From: Bog-756 sp963845485
GTDB lineage: Bacteria > Actinomycetota > Acidimicrobiia > Acidimicrobiales > RAAP-2
Reading direction: 5' to 3'
Assembly (NCBI GenBank): GCA_963845485.1
Contig: CAWJSI010000013.1
Location: 257,301-321,300, forward strand
DNA: 64,000 bases
The notes below the pieces were generated by a model that ran no database searches, was not told the origin of the DNA, and saw only the letters and a list, made by a program, of their open reading frames with translations. Below are positions 60,664-64,000 of the stretch, piece after piece. Made by a program: the position numbers and the translations under genes. How positions within the stretch are numbered: the first letter of the stretch is position 1; each line of letters opens with the position of its first letter.

Positions 60664-62118
60664 ATGAAGTCGTACGATCGCCTGTTCATCGGGGGGAGTG
60701 GGTCGAGCCGTCCTCGACCGCCGTCTTCGACGTGGTGTCGCCCACCACCGAGGAGCTGGTCGGGCGGGTCCCCGAGGCCCAGGTAGCCGACGTGGACAGG
60801 GCCGTGGCCGCGGCCCGAGAGGCCTTCGAGCACGGCCCCTGGCCGCGGATGACCCCGATTGAGCGGGGAGCCGTGCTGACCAAGGTGGCCGACGCCATCC
60901 GCAACGACATGCAGGGCATCGCCGAGTTGATCTCCAATGAGATGGGCTCGCCCATCTCGTGGGGCACCCTGGCCCAGGTGTTCGCACCCACCATGATTCT
61001 CGACTACTACGCAGGCCTTAGTTCGACCTTCGCCTTCGACTCGGTGAAGGACGGGCTGATGGGACCGGTGCTGGTGTCCAAGGAGCCCGTCGGTGTGGTG
61101 GCCGCCATCACGCCCTGGAACGTGCCCCTCTTGGCTTGCGCCAAGTTGGCCCCTGCACTCCTGTCGGGGAGCACCGTGGTATTCAAGCCCGCTCCGGAGA
61201 CCCCGCTGGACGCGACGTCTTGGCGGAGATCTTTACCGAGGCCGGCCTTCCCCCAGGAGTTCTCAACGTGGTACCCGCCGGACGTGAGGTCGGAGCTCAC
61301 CTGGTGAGCCATCCCGGCGTCGACAAGGTGTCGTTCACCGGATCGACGGTGGCCGGGCGGGCCATAGGTGCGGCCTGCGGGCAGAACCTCAAGCGGGTCA
61401 GCTTGGAGCTCGGTGGCAAGTCAGCCGCCATCCTGCTTGACGACGTGGACCTGGCCGAATCGATCCCACTACTGCTTCCCAACGCCATCATGAACAACGG
61501 TGAGGCCTGCATCTCCCTCACCCAAATTCTCGCCCCCCGGGACCGCTACAGCGAGGTCACCGACGCCCTAGTCGAGCAGGTCCGGGCCATGAAGGTGGGC
61601 GACGCCCTCGACCCCGCCACCGAAGTCGGCCCCCTGGTGGCCGAGCGTCAGCGTGACCGGGTCGAGAACTACATCCGCATCGGCCAGGACGAAGGGCGAA
61701 AATCGCGGTCGGCGGCGGCCGTCCCGAGGGGATCGACAAGGGATGGTTCGTCGAGCCCACTGTGTTCGTGGACGTCGACAACTCCATGCGCATCGCCCAA
61801 GAGGAGATCTTCGGGCCGGTGCTCTCGGTCATTCCCTACGACGATGAGGCCGACGCTGTGCGCATCGCCAACGACTCCGAGTACGGCCTGTGCGGGAAGG
61901 CGTCTACACCGGGGACAACGACCGGGGCCTGGCCGTGGCCCGCCAGGTGCGAACCGGCACGTACATGGTCAACTCGAACGTTCCCATCGACTTCTCCTCG
62001 CCGTTCGGCGGCTACAAGGCCTCCGGGGTCGGGACGCGAGTTCGGCGAGGACGGTCTCGAGCTGTTCTTGGAGAAAAAGTCGATCAGCCTGCCGGCGGGT
62101 TACACCCCGAGCCTCTAG
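60664..62118 (+). pseudogene. Aldehyde dehydrogenase with about five frameshifts
   Basis: The reading frame starts MKSYDRLFIGG at 60664. Landmarks spread over three frames: TEELVGRVPEAQVADVDRAV, AAITPWNVPLLACAKLAPAL, KRVSLELGGKSAAILLDD, NNGEACISLTQ (catalytic Cys region), IAQEEIFGPVLSVIPYDD, and VPIDFSSPFGGYKASG. Breaks lie near 60695 (a G7 run read as G6), 61214, 61693 (GGGG read as GGG), 61900 (GGG read as GG) and 62033. Whole, it would be a normal NAD(P)-dependent aldehyde dehydrogenase of about 485 residues. Confidence 0.8.
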
Positions 62119-62137
62119 GCGCGCCGTTCGGGGCTCC

Positions 62138-62160
62138 GGGCCCACCCGCAGGGTGGGCCC
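62138..62160 (+). terminator. Strong hairpin after the aldehyde dehydrogenase
   Basis: GGGCCCACCC and GGGTGGGCCC pair perfectly over a GCA loop, 20 bases after the stop. No long T-run follows. Confidence 0.65.
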
Positions 62161-62315
62161 TATGGGCCCCTAGGCGTGGCCGGACGGATTTCCGGGTATC
62201 TTCTTGGCCCCCGGCGTGTGCGTAAACGCCCCTGGACCTGCGATGATGGGAGTGACGGTGCCGGGCCCGGGGGCTAGGCCGCACCGGTCCGGCGTGCGTG
62301 GAGGCAGGCAACCCG

Positions 62316-64000
62316 ATGAGTACTGGCGTCCACACCGCTCCCAGGCGGGAGCGCAGGTCACCGTTCGACTCCGGCCACGGCCGGGGTCGTCCCATCGTGT
62401 TCAGCTACGTCCCGGCGTTGGACGGGCTCCTGCCGTGGCCGTGCTCGGGGTGATGCTCTACCACGGCGGTGCGCCGGTGGCCTCTGGTGGCTTCCTCGGC
62501 GTGGACGTCTTCTTCGTGCTCTCCGGGTTCCTCATCACCTCGCTCCTCCTCGGGGAGTGGGCGAGGAGCCTCACCATCCGCCTCGGTCAATTCTGGGGGC
62601 GCGTCGGGCCCGCCGCCTCCTGCCCGCCCTCTTGGTGATGCTGGTGGGTGTGGCCTTGATCGTGAAGGTCTTTTCGGGCCCCGGGGAGTTCGCCGGCCTC
62701 CGCCTCGACTCGCTGGCCACCTTGTTCTACGTGGCCAACTGGCACTTCATCGTGGGCGGAGGGAACTACTTCGCCGCCACGGCCCAACCCTCGATGCTCG
62801 AGCACATGTGGACGCTCGCCATCGAGGAGCAGTTCTACATCGTGTGGCCGCCCGTCGTCCTCGTCATGCTCCACCTCGGTCGGAGGCTGCGGCCTTCGAG
62901 GCGTCTCTGGCCCGCGCCGTCCGTGGCCGTGATCGGCGCCGTCGCTTCGGCGATCGACATGCGGCTCCAGTACCAGAGCGGGGCGTCGGTGATGCGCCTC
63001 GACCAAGGCACCGACACCCGGAGCCAAGACATCCTGGTCGGTGCCGCCCTGGCCATCGGTATGGCCATGTGGGCCCAGCATCGTTCGACCTTGCCGTCAT
63101 CGACCGCCCTCGACCGCACGCCGGTCCAACGCCCTCACCCCGCCGCCGGCACCGCCGGTGCCTTCCCGCCCCGAGCCCACCGGCGTGATCTGCACCGTCG
63201 GCGTGGACTCGGGCATCCGATCCATCACGGCCTGGGAGATCACCCCCAGGCCGCTGCGGGCCGCACTTCAGGCGGCAGGGTGGCTGGCCCTCCTGGCTGG
63301 GGTGGTGCTCTGCTGGCGGGTGACCGGTCCGGGTACTGCACTGTTCGAGGGGGGATTTTTCGTCTTCGCCCTAGGCGTGGCCCTGGTCATCTTTTGTGTG
63401 GTCACCACCCAGGGCGACTCGCTGTCCCGCTCGCTCGGGCAACCCCGCCTTCCGTTATCTGGGCAAGATCTCGTACGGCACCTACCTCTGGCACGTCCCG
63501 CTGTTCGCACTGCTCACCGCCGAGCGACTCCATCTCGGTGGCTATCCGCTCCTCCTCGTCAGGGTGGGGGTCACCCTGGCCGTGGCCACCGCCTCGTTCT
63601 ATCTGGTGGAAGAGCCCATCCGGCGCAGGAAGACCCGCACCTTCTCGGAGTGGCGGGCGTGGCTCCTGACCACGGGTGCATTCCTGGGCGTGGTGGTGGT
63701 GACCGTTGCTGCCATGGTCCCGACAGCGGCCGAAGCCGCCGGGCCGCTTCGTGTGCAGGGGGCGGCCTACGTCGGACCGCCGGTCAAGGTCATGGTGTTC
63801 GGCGACTCGGTGGCGTGGCGAATGGCCTTCGCCATGCTGGCCAGTCAACCCCAGGACAGCTACGACGTGAGCATCGACAATGGGGCCATCATCGGCTGCG
63901 GGCTCCTACGTAGCACCCAGTACCGCCTCTACGGCGTGGACCATCCCGAAGTACCAGCGTGCAACTCGTCGGCCCCGGCCGCCGACCAGTGGCCGGCCCA
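62316..64000 (+). pseudogene. Acyltransferase 3 family protein with SGNH domain, frameshifted and cut by the edge
   Basis: ATG 62316 opens the frame to VFSYVPALDGL, which breaks near 62431 and resumes as VAVLGVMLYHGGAPV and GFLGVDVFFVLSGFLITSLL. Further breaks lie near 62594, between 63080 and 63180, and near 63433. About ten membrane segments, then FRYLGKISYGTYLWHVPLFA and an SGNH start VMVFGDSVAWRM (the GDS nucleophile). Such proteins O-acetylate surface polysaccharide or lipid. The C-terminus is past the window. Confidence 0.78.

Overview
The window is a 64 kb stretch of a high-GC actinobacterial chromosome. The signs are many GTG and TTG starts, four-base stop/start overlaps, a BldD-type regulator, a class E sortase with an LAxTG substrate, an F420-type luciferase-like oxidoreductase and a SigB/SigF partner-switching system. 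The mixture looks more like a deep-branching group such as Acidimicrobiia than Streptomyces or Mycobacterium, but that placement is inference.

Layout. 1-6.2 kb: glycosyltransferases (two GT2, two GT-B) around a tandem alpha/beta hydrolase, probably surface-glycan synthesis. 6.4-8.3 kb: a PAP2 phosphatase, a conserved small protein and a DtxR-family metal regulator. 8.4-16.9 kb: a core run behind a CIRCE element (hrcA, dnaJ, rsmE, bldD-like, a small HTH gene, HIT, phoH, ybeY, a CBS transporter, era). 16.9-25.7 kb: a DinG-type helicase and a TSUP permease on the minus strand, then uppS, a small membrane gene, recO, photolyase, hemW and glyS, mostly translationally coupled. 25.7-36.4 kb: an LASTG surface protein with its sortase, ppdK, a GT4, then dnaG-rpoD.

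36.9-50.2 kb lies between tRNA-Asn and tRNA-Met and is a general-stress region. It holds two SpoIIE-type phosphatases, two RsbW-like kinases, two STAS antagonists and one SigB/SigF-type sigma factor. Among them are small stress genes: CsbD, a KRERQYEH-type basic protein, acidic small proteins, small membrane proteins, DUF6328, YihY and a hemerythrin-like protein that has lost its iron ligands. Several of these have promoters fitting GTTT-N15/16-GGGTA. In four of them the -10 box ends only 9-10 bases before the start codon, so the messages are probably leaderless. The phosphatases, kinases and antagonists would release the sigma factor, which would then switch on the small genes.

50.4-64 kb holds small enzymes (NTF2-like, PaiB, VOC, LLM), a lipid-modification cluster (CFA-type methyltransferase, FAD oxidase fused to DUF1365, SRPBCC-SDR fusion), then a DUF7064/7065-like gene, an aldehyde dehydrogenase and an acyltransferase cut by the right edge. 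Four genes between 55.9 kb and the right edge carry about a dozen single-base frameshifts, nearly all a lost G or C. No such breaks were seen in the first 55 kb, so local sequence error is more likely than true decay.
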